The notes under the pieces were generated by a model that had not been told where the DNA came from, ran no database searches, and saw only the letters and a list, made by a program, of their open reading frames with translations. A program made the position numbers and the translations under genes. From Flavobacteriia bacterium (lineage in GTDB: Bacteria; Bacteroidota; Bacteroidia; Flavobacteriales_D; Crocinitomicaceae), in contig CANLGD010000013.1 of assembly GCA_947490145.1 (NCBI GenBank), forward strand, positions 1 through 54,585: a stretch of 54,585 bases of DNA. The letters run 5' to 3'. Each line of letters begins with the position of its first letter. Position 1 is the stretch's first letter. This document shows positions 8,698 through 16,799 of this stretch, piece by piece.

Positions 8698-10326
8698 ATG
8701 AATAAATTAGTAATCTCAATTTTTTTTGCTGTAATCAGTATTTCAGCTCTGTATTCCCAAATAACATCAAATATTGTTATTTTTTCTGAAGACGGAAATC
8801 CATTTTTTTTAGTCATTAATGGCATAAAACAAAATGTTGAACCAAGAACAAATATGAAAGTTGTTGGTCTAACGAATAATGCAAATCACATAAGAATTCT
8901 TTTTAAAAATGAAAGTATTCCAAGTCTTGACAAAAAAATCTATTTTGATACGATGGGATTTGAAGCGACTATGAGAATAACAAGAACCAAGAAAAAAGGC
9001 TACAAATTAAAATATTTTGGTGAAATCCCTTTAAATAAAGCTCCTATTGATAATAATCAATGGATTACCACTTATTCAAGCACCGAATTAAGTTCATCTA
9101 ATAATGGAACCAATAATAGTAATTCAAATACTGATATTGGTGCAACTTCAAATGGAAATTCAAATACTGGTATTTCATGGTCAACTAATACAAATACTTC
9201 AAATGGAACTACTAAAGAAGAACTTGTAGAAATGAATGGAAATACACTTGGAGTAACAAACAATGGTTCAACATCAGTAACAACAACAGCTACCAATAAT
9301 GCTGGAAATACTGTTGTCACTTCAAACAATTCTGGTTCAAATTCTGGTTCCGCTGAATTAAATTATATTTGGGTTCAAGGTTCAGCTCACCATTTTTCAG
9401 CAGTTGAGATAGACAATATTTCAACATCAATGATGGGAATGAATGTGAACGAACAAATAAAAACAACCACTGATTTTGTTTTAGTAATAAATTCTGTTGC
9501 TTCAAATGGAAATGCTTCAGGTACTTTGTATTTGGTTAGTTTCAAAGTCTCAGATTCAAAAAATAATGTTTTAGCATCCTTAAATGATATCCCCAAAAGC
9601 GCAATTCAAGGTGAAGTTTCAGTTGATAGAAAAGGACATTTTACATTTTTAAAGAAAGTATTTTTAATCACTTCTGGAGCAAGCAATGTTTTGGCTTATG
9701 GTTCCGCTACTGATAACTCAGTTCAAGTTGGAGGTCAGGCAGGAGATATGAAAGTAGATGCTTATGCTGAATTTAATCCTAAAACAGGAGCTTTAAAGGC
9801 TGGGTATAATGTAAAAGAAATCAAAGCAACGAAAAAAGTAAATGTTACTGTGGATCAAGAAACAGAAATGATTGATGTTTTTCCCTATGATTTTTTAGAA
9901 TTATTGGCTTTGCCTGATGAAGCAGTCAATCAAGGAGATAAAATGACCGTAAAAGCGGGAATGTACACAATGATTGTTACTGCAAATTCAGTTCAGAATG
10001 GTGTAGCTCAATTAAATACTACAATGTCAACTGATAAATCTGCCGACATGTTTGGTGGTGCAGCAAATGGAACTTCTGGCGGAAGTGAAATAAATATGGG
10101 GATGGATGGTTTTGAGGGAATGGAAGGAATGGAATTGGCGAAAGAAGATAAGGAAGCAATGGGAATGGCGAAATCAATGGCACCGAATATGACTTGCGAT
10201 ATCAATTCAAACTTTAATTACGCTCAGGGAATGTTTCAAAATGTTTCCGGAACTGTAAATACTTCAATCGATACCATGGGAATGAAAATGACTGTACAAT
10301 CTGTTTTAGAAATGAAAAAAATGTAA
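8698..10326 (+). CDS. secreted protein with N-terminal DUF4476-associated-type domain and Asn/Thr/Ser-rich linker
   Basis: A 542-residue exported protein of unknown function. A signal peptide ends near residue 21 (SALYSQ). Residues 25-115 (VIFSEDGNPFFLVING onward) resemble the segment that precedes DUF4476 in other Flavobacteriales proteins, but no DUF4476 is evident afterwards. Residues about 122-220 are a low-complexity Asn/Ser/Thr/Gly linker. Residues 220-400 look like a beta-rich domain, and the C-terminal 100 residues are methionine-rich (GMDGFEGMEGMEL region, ending in MKMTVQSVLEMKKM). It stands alone between two promoter/terminator boundaries. I have no function to offer; an envelope-exposed binding or structural protein is a guess. 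Confidence 0.7.
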   Translation: MNKLVISIFFAVISISALYSQITSNIVIFSEDGNPFFLVINGIKQNVEPRTNMKVVGLTNNANHIRILFKNESIPSLDKKIYFDTMGFEATMRITRTKKKGYKLKYFGEIPLNKAPIDNNQWITTYSSTELSSSNNGTNNSNSNTDIGATSNGNSNTGISWSTNTNTSNGTTKEELVEMNGNTLGVTNNGSTSVTTTATNNAGNTVVTSNNSGSNSGSAELNYIWVQGSAHHFSAVEIDNISTSMMGMNVNEQIKTTTDFVLVINSVASNGNASGTLYLVSFKVSDSKNNVLASLNDIPKSAIQGEVSVDRKGHFTFLKKVFLITSGASNVLAYGSATDNSVQVGGQAGDMKVDAYAEFNPKTGALKAGYNVKEIKATKKVNVTVDQETEMIDVFPYDFLELLALPDEAVNQGDKMTVKAGMYTMIVTANSVQNGVAQLNTTMSTDKSADMFGGAANGTSGGSEINMGMDGFEGMEGMELAKEDKEAMGMAKSMAPNMTCDINSNFNYAQGMFQNVSGTVNTSIDTMGMKMTVQSVLEMKKM

Positions 10327-10353
10327 AAAAATATAAAATTTATAAATGAATTT

Positions 10354-10386
10354 AATCGAGTAATTTATTTTACTCGATTTTTTTTT
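10354..10386 (+). terminator. intrinsic terminator after the 8698 gene
   Basis: AATCGAGTA (10354-10362) pairs perfectly with TACTCGATT (10371-10379), followed by T down to 10386. Confidence 0.85.
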
Positions 10387-10578
10387 GATACAATATTTTG
10401 ATTTTTTTACTTGAAATTTCAATCAACATCAAATACAAAATAAAAAATCAATTTTTTAATTAAATTTTCAATCAAAATAACTAAATTTACCGCGTAAAAT
10501 CTTTTTACATTTAATTAAATAATATCTGGGCTTTTCTAAAAATTAAAGTTTTTGAAAGCTCCACAAACAGAAAAAATT

Positions 10579-12843
10579 ATGGTTTTTGATTTAGACATGA
10601 TTAAGAAAGTATATGCCAAATTCCCTGAGCGAATTGACGCAGCTCGCAAGGTTGTTGGTAAACCTTTAACACTTTCAGAAAAAATTCTTTACGCTCATCT
10701 TTGGGATGGAAATGCTAATTCTTCCTTCGAAAGAGGAAATTCTTATGTAGATTTTGCTCCAGATAGAGTAGCGATGCAAGATGCAACCGCTCAAATGGCC
10801 TTGTTACAATTTATGCAGGCTGGCAAGAAAAAAGTGGCTGTTCCTTCAACGGTTCATGCAGATCACTTAATTCAAGCAAAAGTTGGTGCTACAAAAGATT
10901 TACAAGAATCCTTAAATCAAAATAACGAAGTTTTTAATTTTCTTTCTTCAATTTCCAATAAATATGGAATTGGTTTCTGGAAACCCGGAGCAGGAATCAT
11001 TCATCAAGTTGTTTTAGAAAACTATGCATTCCCCGGAGGAATGATGATTGGAACAGATTCTCATACAGTTAATGCTGGTGGTTTAGGAATGGTTGCAATT
11101 GGTGTCGGTGGCGCTGATGCTGTTGATGTTATGGCAGGAATGGCTTGGGAATTAAAATTTCCAAAATTAATCGGAATTAAGTTAACAGGAAAATTAAGCG
11201 GTTGGACTTCTGCAAAAGACGTAATTTTAAAAGTTGCTGATATTCTTACGGTGAAAGGTGGAACTGGTGCAATTGTTGAATATTTCGGGGAAGGAGCAAT
11301 TTCACTTTCTTGTACTGGAAAAGGAACAATTTGTAATATGGGTGCAGAAATTGGAGCAACAACTTCAACTTTTGGTTACGATGATTCAATGAGAAGATAT
11401 TTAGCTGCAACAGGTCGTCAAGATGTTGTTGATGCTGCTGATGAAATTGCAGACCATTTAACGGGAGATTCTGAAGTTTATGCAAATCCACAATTATATT
11501 TTGATCAAGTGATTGAAATTAATTTATCTGAATTAGAACCACACATTAATGGACCTTTCACTCCAGATAGAGGAACTCCGGTTTCTAAAATGAAAGATGA
11601 AGCTGAAGCAAATGGTTGGCCTTTGAAAGTTGAATGGGGACTAATCGGTTCTTGTACAAATTCATCATACGAAGATATGGCTCGTGCTGCTTCAATCGTT
11701 GAACAAGCTGTAGCTCATGGAATTACTCCAAAGGCTGAATTTGGAATTAATCCTGGTTCAGAACAAGTTCGTTATACAATTGAAAGAGACGGAATTATTT
11801 CTACTTTTGAAAAAATGGGTACAAAAGTATTTACAAATGCTTGTGGTCCTTGTATCGGACAATGGGATCGTGAAGGTGCTGAAAAACAAGAGAAAAATAC
11901 AATTATCCATTCTTTTAATAGAAATTTCTCCAAAAGAGCTGATGGGAATCCAAATACTCATGCATTTGTGACATCACCGGAAATGGTTGCTGCAATAGCA
12001 ATTTCAGGAAATTTAGGTTTCAATCCTTTGACTGATACTTTAACAAATGATAAAGGTGAGCAAGTTAAATTAAATCCGCCTAAAGGTGATGAATTACCAA
12101 CTAAAGGTTTTGACGTTGAAGATTCAGGTTATCAAGCACCTGTTGAAGATGGAAGTGGAGTAGTAATTAATGTTTCACCAGATTCTTCTCGTTTACAATT
12201 ATTAGAGAACTTCCCAATCTGGGACGGAAAAAATATTTTGGGAGCAAAATTATTGATTAAAGCTAAAGGAAAATGTACAACGGATCATATTTCTATGGCT
12301 GGGCCATGGTTAAGGTACCGTGGACATTTAGATAATATTTCTAACAACATGTTAATTGGTGCTGAAAATGCTTTCACTGGAAAAGCAAATGAGGTTAAAA
12401 ATCAGTTAACTGGTGAAAGCGGCGAAGTTCCTGCAGTACAACGTGCATACAAAGCAGCCGGAATTCCTACAATTGTAGTTGGAGATCATAATTATGGTGA
12501 AGGTTCTTCCCGTGAGCATGCAGCGATGGAACCAAGACATTTAGGGGTTAGAGCTGTAATTGTTAAGTCTTTTGCAAGAATTCACGAAACAAACTTGAAA
12601 AAACAAGGTATGTTGGGTTTAACATTCGCTACAGAAGCTGATTACGATAAAATTCATGAAGATGATACGTTTAATTTTATTGATTTAGAATCATTTACTG
12701 CCGGAAAACAGTTGACTTTAGAACTAATTCATGCAAATGGTACAAAAGAATCAATTTTACTAAATCATACTTATAATGAATCTCAAATAGATTGGTTTAA
12801 AGCAGGTTCTGCATTAAATTTAATTAAATTAATGGAAAATTAA
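10579..12843 (+). CDS. acnA: aconitate hydratase
   Basis: TCA-cycle enzyme converting citrate to isocitrate through cis-aconitate with a [4Fe-4S] cluster. Cluster ligands are C359 in GSCTNSS and C422 and C425 in ACGPCIG. The C-terminal swivel domain has [19 protein letters not shown] and [16 protein letters not shown], where the SSREHAA serine-arginine pair binds substrate. At 754 residues it matches the mitochondrial-like aconitase type of Bacteroidota. I start at the ATG at 10579 ([12 protein letters not shown]), which aligns with the usual N-terminus; an in-frame TTG at 10552 would add nine residues. It is monocistronic, with a clear terminator downstream. The symbol acnA is used loosely for this type. 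Confidence 0.95.
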   Translation: MVFDLDMIKKVYAKFPERIDAARKVVGKPLTLSEKILYAHLWDGNANSSFERGNSYVDFAPDRVAMQDATAQMALLQFMQAGKKKVAVPSTVHADHLIQAKVGATKDLQESLNQNNEVFNFLSSISNKYGIGFWKPGAGIIHQVVLENYAFPGGMMIGTDSHTVNAGGLGMVAIGVGGADAVDVMAGMAWELKFPKLIGIKLTGKLSGWTSAKDVILKVADILTVKGGTGAIVEYFGEGAISLSCTGKGTICNMGAEIGATTSTFGYDDSMRRYLAATGRQDVVDAADEIADHLTGDSEVYANPQLYFDQVIEINLSELEPHINGPFTPDRGTPVSKMKDEAEANGWPLKVEWGLIGSCTNSSYEDMARAASIVEQAVAHGITPKAEFGINPGSEQVRYTIERDGIISTFEKMGTKVFTNACGPCIGQWDREGAEKQEKNTIIHSFNRNFSKRADGNPNTHAFVTSPEMVAAIAISGNLGFNPLTDTLTNDKGEQVKLNPPKGDELPTKGFDVEDSGYQAPVEDGSGVVINVSPDSSRLQLLENFPIWDGKNILGAKLLIKAKGKCTTDHISMAGPWLRYRGHLDNISNNMLIGAENAFTGKANEVKNQLTGESGEVPAVQRAYKAAGIPTIVVGDHNYGEGSSREHAAMEPRHLGVRAVIVKSFARIHETNLKKQGMLGLTFATEADYDKIHEDDTFNFIDLESFTAGKQLTLELIHANGTKESILLNHTYNESQIDWFKAGSALNLIKLMEN

Positions 12844-12863
12844 TAGATTTATATTTTTGATTC

Positions 12864-12896
12864 AAGGCTGATTTATTTATTTGAATCAGCCTTTTT
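12864..12896 (+). terminator. intrinsic terminator of aconitase gene
   Basis: AAGGCTGATT (12864-12873) pairs perfectly with AATCAGCCTT (12884-12893), followed by T. Confidence 0.85.
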
Positions 12897-12988
12897 AATT
12901 TAATTCAAAATTATTTTCAAAATAAAACATAAAAAATTTTGTTTTATAAAAAAAAAATGATAACTTGCTTATTATAAAAAGATAAACC

Positions 12989-13267
12989 ATGCAAGTACTA
13001 GAGTATCAAACAATAGAAAAAGAGGTTGTTCCTTCTTTGACATTTAAAAAGGAAATGCCATTAAAACAACACCCAGATTTGAGAGTACAAATCGAAAAAG
13101 CAACACTTTTAGGAAATGGTTATCGAACGAAGGTTTCTATTTATTTTTACGATGACGAAGGTTTAAAACGTGTTGAAACAACTATTTGGGCGGCAGGATC
13201 AAAATATATCTGTCTAAAAGGTGGCGTTTGGATTCCAATATCAAGATTAACTGAAATTAAATTTTAA
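12989..13267 (+). CDS. conserved hypothetical small protein
   Basis: A 92-residue cytosolic protein with no signal peptide or membrane segment. The pattern is alternating hydrophobic/charged, suggesting a small beta fold. The C-terminal half (YRTKVSIYFYDDEG, TTIWAAGSKYICLKGG, WIPISRLTEIKF) resembles a small uncharacterised family I associate with Flavobacteriales, in which the WIPI-like end is conserved. It sits alone between the aconitase terminator and the dsb genes. No function is assigned. Confidence 0.65.
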   Translation: MQVLEYQTIEKEVVPSLTFKKEMPLKQHPDLRVQIEKATLLGNGYRTKVSIYFYDDEGLKRVETTIWAAGSKYICLKGGVWIPISRLTEIKF

Positions 13268-13380
13268 TACTGATATTCAATAATTTAAAATTTTAAAATA
13301 CTAAAATTCAACCAGTAATTATTAACTGAAAATACAATAATTACTTTTAAGAAGAATCTTATTTAATCCGTTTCATTTTG

Positions 13381-13388
13381 TACTTTTG
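13381..13388 (+). promoter_or_regulatory. -7 box of the dsb pair
   Basis: TACTTTTG matches TAnnTTTG, 28 bp before the ATG at 13417. The -33 element is not clear. Confidence 0.4.
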
Positions 13389-13416
13389 TTACAATGTTTT
13401 TTTATACAAAATTCAA

Positions 13417-13863
13417 ATGAAACGGATTTTTTTGTTGACACTCGTAGTATTGACTTTTAGTTTTTCTTTTTCAATCACAGCTCAAGAAGTTGTTGATTGG
13501 AAAGTTGAATATAACAATATTGAAAATACAATTGAGTTAAAGGCTTTTATAAAAAATGGTTGGCATTTGTACAGTCAGCACATTGAAAATAATGTTGGTC
13601 CAGTTCCAACTTCTTTTACATTCAAATCATCTGATGATTTTCAGCTATTTGGTCAAGTAATGGAGCCAGCTCCAATCAAAAAATATGATGAAAATTTTGA
13701 AGCGACTTTAGACTTTTTTGAAAAGGAGGTAGTTTTTTTGCAAAAAATTGAAGTTTCAAAAAATACTCAGATAGAAGGAAAAATCACATTTATGGTGTGT
13801 AATGAAGCTATGTGTCTGCCTCCGGTAGATTACAAATTCAAAATAGAATTAATTAAAAACTAA
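13417..13863 (+). CDS. stand-alone DsbD-alpha-like periplasmic protein
   Basis: A 148-residue exported protein that looks like the N-terminal domain of DsbD (PF11412) encoded alone. A signal peptide ends at about residue 23 (SITAQ). NGWHLYSQH (about residues 48-56) and the cysteine pair C128/C133 in CNEAMCLPP match the DsbD-alpha signatures; these cysteines would exchange disulfides with client thioredoxin-fold proteins. It precedes full-length dsbD by 21 bp and is surely cotranscribed. I chose the ATG at 13417 because it gives MKRIFLLTLVVL, a proper signal peptide; the frame is open further upstream. It probably offers a second periplasmic acceptor for reductant from DsbD; this is inference. 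Confidence 0.82.
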   Translation: MKRIFLLTLVVLTFSFSFSITAQEVVDWKVEYNNIENTIELKAFIKNGWHLYSQHIENNVGPVPTSFTFKSSDDFQLFGQVMEPAPIKKYDENFEATLDFFEKEVVFLQKIEVSKNTQIEGKITFMVCNEAMCLPPVDYKFKIELIKN

Positions 13864-13884
13864 CCAGCATTTTAAAAAAATCCC

Positions 13885-15951
13885 ATGAAAAAATTTTCAG
13901 TGAAAAACATATTTAGCACTTCTGTATTTTGTTTTTTGAGCTTGACCTTCTTTTCTCAAATGAATACAGATTGGAAAGAAAAAGTATCTTGGACATTTTC
14001 AGTTGTTAAAAAAGTTGAGTCAAAAGCAATAATTGTTGCGAATGCAAAAGTATTAAAAGGTTGGCATATATTTTCTGTAAATCATGATCCTGACAAAGCG
14101 GATATGACTGGTTTCCCTACTAAGTTTACTTTTACAGCTTCAAAAAACTATAAATTAATTGGAAAAACCATTGATGGTAAAAAAGCGCAGGTTCACAAGG
14201 ATGATTTAGGAACTTCGCTTTATTTTGAAGGAACAGCAATTTTTACGCAAGAAATTCAAGTTCTTTCGGATAAAGAATTTGATGTAAATTTTGAATATGA
14301 GTTTCAAATTTGCGATGCAAATGGCTGTATTTTTCCTCCAACTCAAGAAGGGACAGTGAAGATAAAAAGTTTTAAATCAAGTTTATCTGAAATTTCAGAT
14401 ACAATTAATGTTAAAAGTGATGAAATTTCGGTAAGCCAAACTATGGATACTGTAAAATCATCTGATAAAACGAAAAATTCAAAAACATTTTCTTCCAAAA
14501 AAGTGAGTTCGAAATCAAAAGATTCTTTTTGGTTAACATTTATAAAAGGTTTTGGAGGTGGTTTAATCGCTTTATTAACACCTTGTGTTTTCCCTATGAT
14601 TCCAATGACTGTTACATTTTTCACGAAACAATCCAAATCACGATCAAAAGGAATTTTAAATGCATTTATTTATGGACTATCAATTATTTTAATTTATGTA
14701 ATTATTGGTCTAGCAATTACAGCCGCAATGGGTCCCGCTGGTTTAAATGATTTATCAACTAATGTTTGGATGAATTTAATTTTCTTTACGATCTTCCTAA
14801 TCTTCGCCTTTTCATTTCTAGGAGCTTTTGAAATTAGAATGCCAAGTAAGTGGGTAAATAATGCAGATGCAAAGTCTGATAAAGGTGGTTTGATTGGGAT
14901 TTTCTTTATGGCTTTTACTTTAAGCTTAGTTTCATTTTCTTGCACAGGGCCAATTATTGGAACACTTTTAGTTGAATCTGCAAGCAGTGGCAGTTTGATG
15001 GGACCAGCAATTGGAATGATTGGTTTTTCTTCTGCATTAGCGATTCCATTTACATTGTTTGCAATTTTCCCAAGTTGGTTAAATTCACTTCCACAATCTG
15101 GAGGTTGGTTAAATTCAGTGAAAGTTGTTTTAGGTTTATTAGAATTGGCTTTGTCTTTAAAATTCTTATCGGGAATCGACTTAGCTTATCATTGGGATAT
15201 CCTTACAAGAGAAGTTTTTGTCGCTATTTGGGTAGTCATTTTCATAATCATAGGTTTTTATCTCTTGGGGAAAATAAAATTTGCACATGATTCAACTGTT
15301 GAAAAATTATCAGTAACACGTTTTATGTTCGCTTTAATGGCTCTAGTTTTTGCAGTTTATTTATTACCAGGAATGTGGGGAGCGCCTTTAAAGTTAATAG
15401 ATGGAGTTGCTCCACCAAGAGAGCATTCAGAAGATAATTTCAAATTTGTGAAAGGTAGCGGCAGCGCAGTTTCAATTGAACCAGCTTTAGAACAATTTCG
15501 TTCAGAAATGCACGAAGTAGGGGATTTACTTGTTTTTCATGACTTAGAAAAAGCAAAAATCTATGCTAAAAAAGTAAATAAACCAATTCTATTAGACTTT
15601 ACAGGACATAATTGTCCAAATTGTCGAAGAACGGAATCGACTGTTTGGACTGATGAAACGATAAATCCAATTTTGCAATCAAAATTTGTAATAGTTTCCT
15701 TATATGTTGATGATAGAGAATTACTTCCAAAATCTGAATGGAAATATTCAGAAGCAATTCAAGGCAAAATTAAAACAGTGGGAAACAAATGGTCTGATTT
15801 CCAAGTAAGAAAGTACAAACAATTGTCTCAGCCACTTTATGTCGTTACAGATTCTGAAGGAAATGATGTATCTGAGGCAATTGGTTATACACCTGACATA
15901 AAAGAATACAAATCTTTTCTTGAAACTGCACTTTTAAATTTTAATAAATAA
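13885..15951 (+). CDS. dsbD: thiol:disulfide interchange protein DsbD
   Basis: Inner-membrane electron relay carrying reductant from cytosolic thioredoxin to the periplasm. There are three parts: a signal peptide and alpha domain (residues 1-165, GWHIFSVNH and cysteines in CDANGC), a Ser/Lys/Asp-rich linker, a polytopic core of about eight helices (216-505), and a C-terminal thioredoxin-like gamma domain with the CPNC active site at C577 and C580. The core cysteines are C234 in LTPCVFPM and C353 in SFSCTGP. At 688 residues it is of ordinary length. It follows the stand-alone DsbD-alpha-like gene by 21 bp. The two TlpA proteins encoded at 21224-23572 are plausible downstream clients, which is inference. 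Confidence 0.93.
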   Translation: MKKFSVKNIFSTSVFCFLSLTFFSQMNTDWKEKVSWTFSVVKKVESKAIIVANAKVLKGWHIFSVNHDPDKADMTGFPTKFTFTASKNYKLIGKTIDGKKAQVHKDDLGTSLYFEGTAIFTQEIQVLSDKEFDVNFEYEFQICDANGCIFPPTQEGTVKIKSFKSSLSEISDTINVKSDEISVSQTMDTVKSSDKTKNSKTFSSKKVSSKSKDSFWLTFIKGFGGGLIALLTPCVFPMIPMTVTFFTKQSKSRSKGILNAFIYGLSIILIYVIIGLAITAAMGPAGLNDLSTNVWMNLIFFTIFLIFAFSFLGAFEIRMPSKWVNNADAKSDKGGLIGIFFMAFTLSLVSFSCTGPIIGTLLVESASSGSLMGPAIGMIGFSSALAIPFTLFAIFPSWLNSLPQSGGWLNSVKVVLGLLELALSLKFLSGIDLAYHWDILTREVFVAIWVVIFIIIGFYLLGKIKFAHDSTVEKLSVTRFMFALMALVFAVYLLPGMWGAPLKLIDGVAPPREHSEDNFKFVKGSGSAVSIEPALEQFRSEMHEVGDLLVFHDLEKAKIYAKKVNKPILLDFTGHNCPNCRRTESTVWTDETINPILQSKFVIVSLYVDDRELLPKSEWKYSEAIQGKIKTVGNKWSDFQVRKYKQLSQPLYVVTDSEGNDVSEAIGYTPDIKEYKSFLETALLNFNK

Positions 15952-15956
15952 AAAAG

Positions 15957-15985
15957 TTGTTTTAACTGAAATAATATTATATTTG
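15957..15985 (+). promoter_or_regulatory. promoter of the 16031 barrel gene
   Basis: TTG at 15957-15959, an 18-nt spacer and TATATTTG at 15978-15985 closely match the Bacteroidetes consensus. The leader would be about 40 nt. Confidence 0.6.
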
Positions 15986-16030
15986 TGGTAGTTAGAAAAT
16001 CTAACCGATTTAATTAATTTAAAACAAAAA

Positions 16031-16678
16031 ATGAAAAAATTATTATTTTTAGGTTTGTTTGCAGCTACCACTGTTGTAAGTACAAATGTAAATGCTCAAG
16101 CAGTAGAACAGGGAAGTGTTATAGTAGATGTATATGCTGGATATGGAACTGTTTTTAATGCTCTATTTAGGTCAGCTTATCAAGGTGTTGATGCAGATTC
16201 AAAATTGAGTGCAATTGATGCAATTGGAGTAAGAGCTGAATATTTAGTATCCGATAAATTTGGAGTAGGATTAGATTTTACTTATAGTAGCATAAAAATT
16301 GTTGATCCTTATACTTCAACAGTATATACTTATGACCAAAATGGATTTATTACAGGATCAACTGCGGCTGTATATGAGCAAACATTTAGTAGTAAAAAAA
16401 TTGGAGTTATGGCTTCTATGAATTATCACTTTTTAGATAATGATAAGGTTGATGCATATACTAATTTAGGAGTTGGTTTTAAAAATAGATCTTATGGATA
16501 CGAATCGACAGATCCAACTCAAGTTAGTGAGGATCTTGGTGTTGGAACTTTGCTTCCATTGGCATTAAGAGTTGGTGTTGGTATGAGGTATTTTTTTACT
16601 GATAATATTGGAATTAATATGAATGTTGGTTTAGGCCAAGGAGGTTGGGTTAATGGTGGCTTAGCTTTGAAATTTTAA
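16031..16678 (+). CDS. outer-membrane beta-barrel protein
   Basis: A 215-residue exported protein with a signal peptide ending in VNAQ (residue 23). The rest alternates polar and hydrophobic residues with many aromatic and Gly positions, and includes SDKFGVGLDFTYSS and ITGSTAAV. The final strand ends in GGLALKF, a typical C-terminal aromatic for BAM-dependent barrels. Size and pattern fit the eight-stranded porin-like families (PF13505 type). It has its own promoter and terminator. Function beyond a membrane barrel is unknown. Confidence 0.78.
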   Translation: MKKLLFLGLFAATTVVSTNVNAQAVEQGSVIVDVYAGYGTVFNALFRSAYQGVDADSKLSAIDAIGVRAEYLVSDKFGVGLDFTYSSIKIVDPYTSTVYTYDQNGFITGSTAAVYEQTFSSKKIGVMASMNYHFLDNDKVDAYTNLGVGFKNRSYGYESTDPTQVSEDLGVGTLLPLALRVGVGMRYFFTDNIGINMNVGLGQGGWVNGGLALKF

Positions 16679-16696
16679 TCAAATTAAATTTTTTTT

Positions 16697-16735
16697 AAAA
16701 GCTGGTTCAATCTTTTTTGAATCAGCTTTTTTTTT
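16697..16735 (+). terminator. intrinsic terminator after the 16031 gene
   Basis: AAAAGCTG(G)TTCA (16697-16709) pairs with TGAATCAGCTTTT (16718-16730) with one mismatch or bulge, followed by T to 16735. Confidence 0.8.
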
Positions 16736-16768
16736 GAACTATTATGGAATATAACTGTATCTTACATC

Positions 16769-16792
16769 AATAAATAAATAAATAAATAAATA
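16769..16792 (+). repeat. tetranucleotide repeat (AAAT-type, six units) next to a start codon
   Basis: A 24-nt tract with perfect 4-bp periodicity (AATA/TAAA register) ends 7 bp before the ATG at 16800, in the ribosome-binding region of the MuiA-like gene. Change in copy number would alter spacing or structure of the translation start but not the reading frame. Confidence 0.75.
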
Positions 16793-16799
16793 GTAACGT

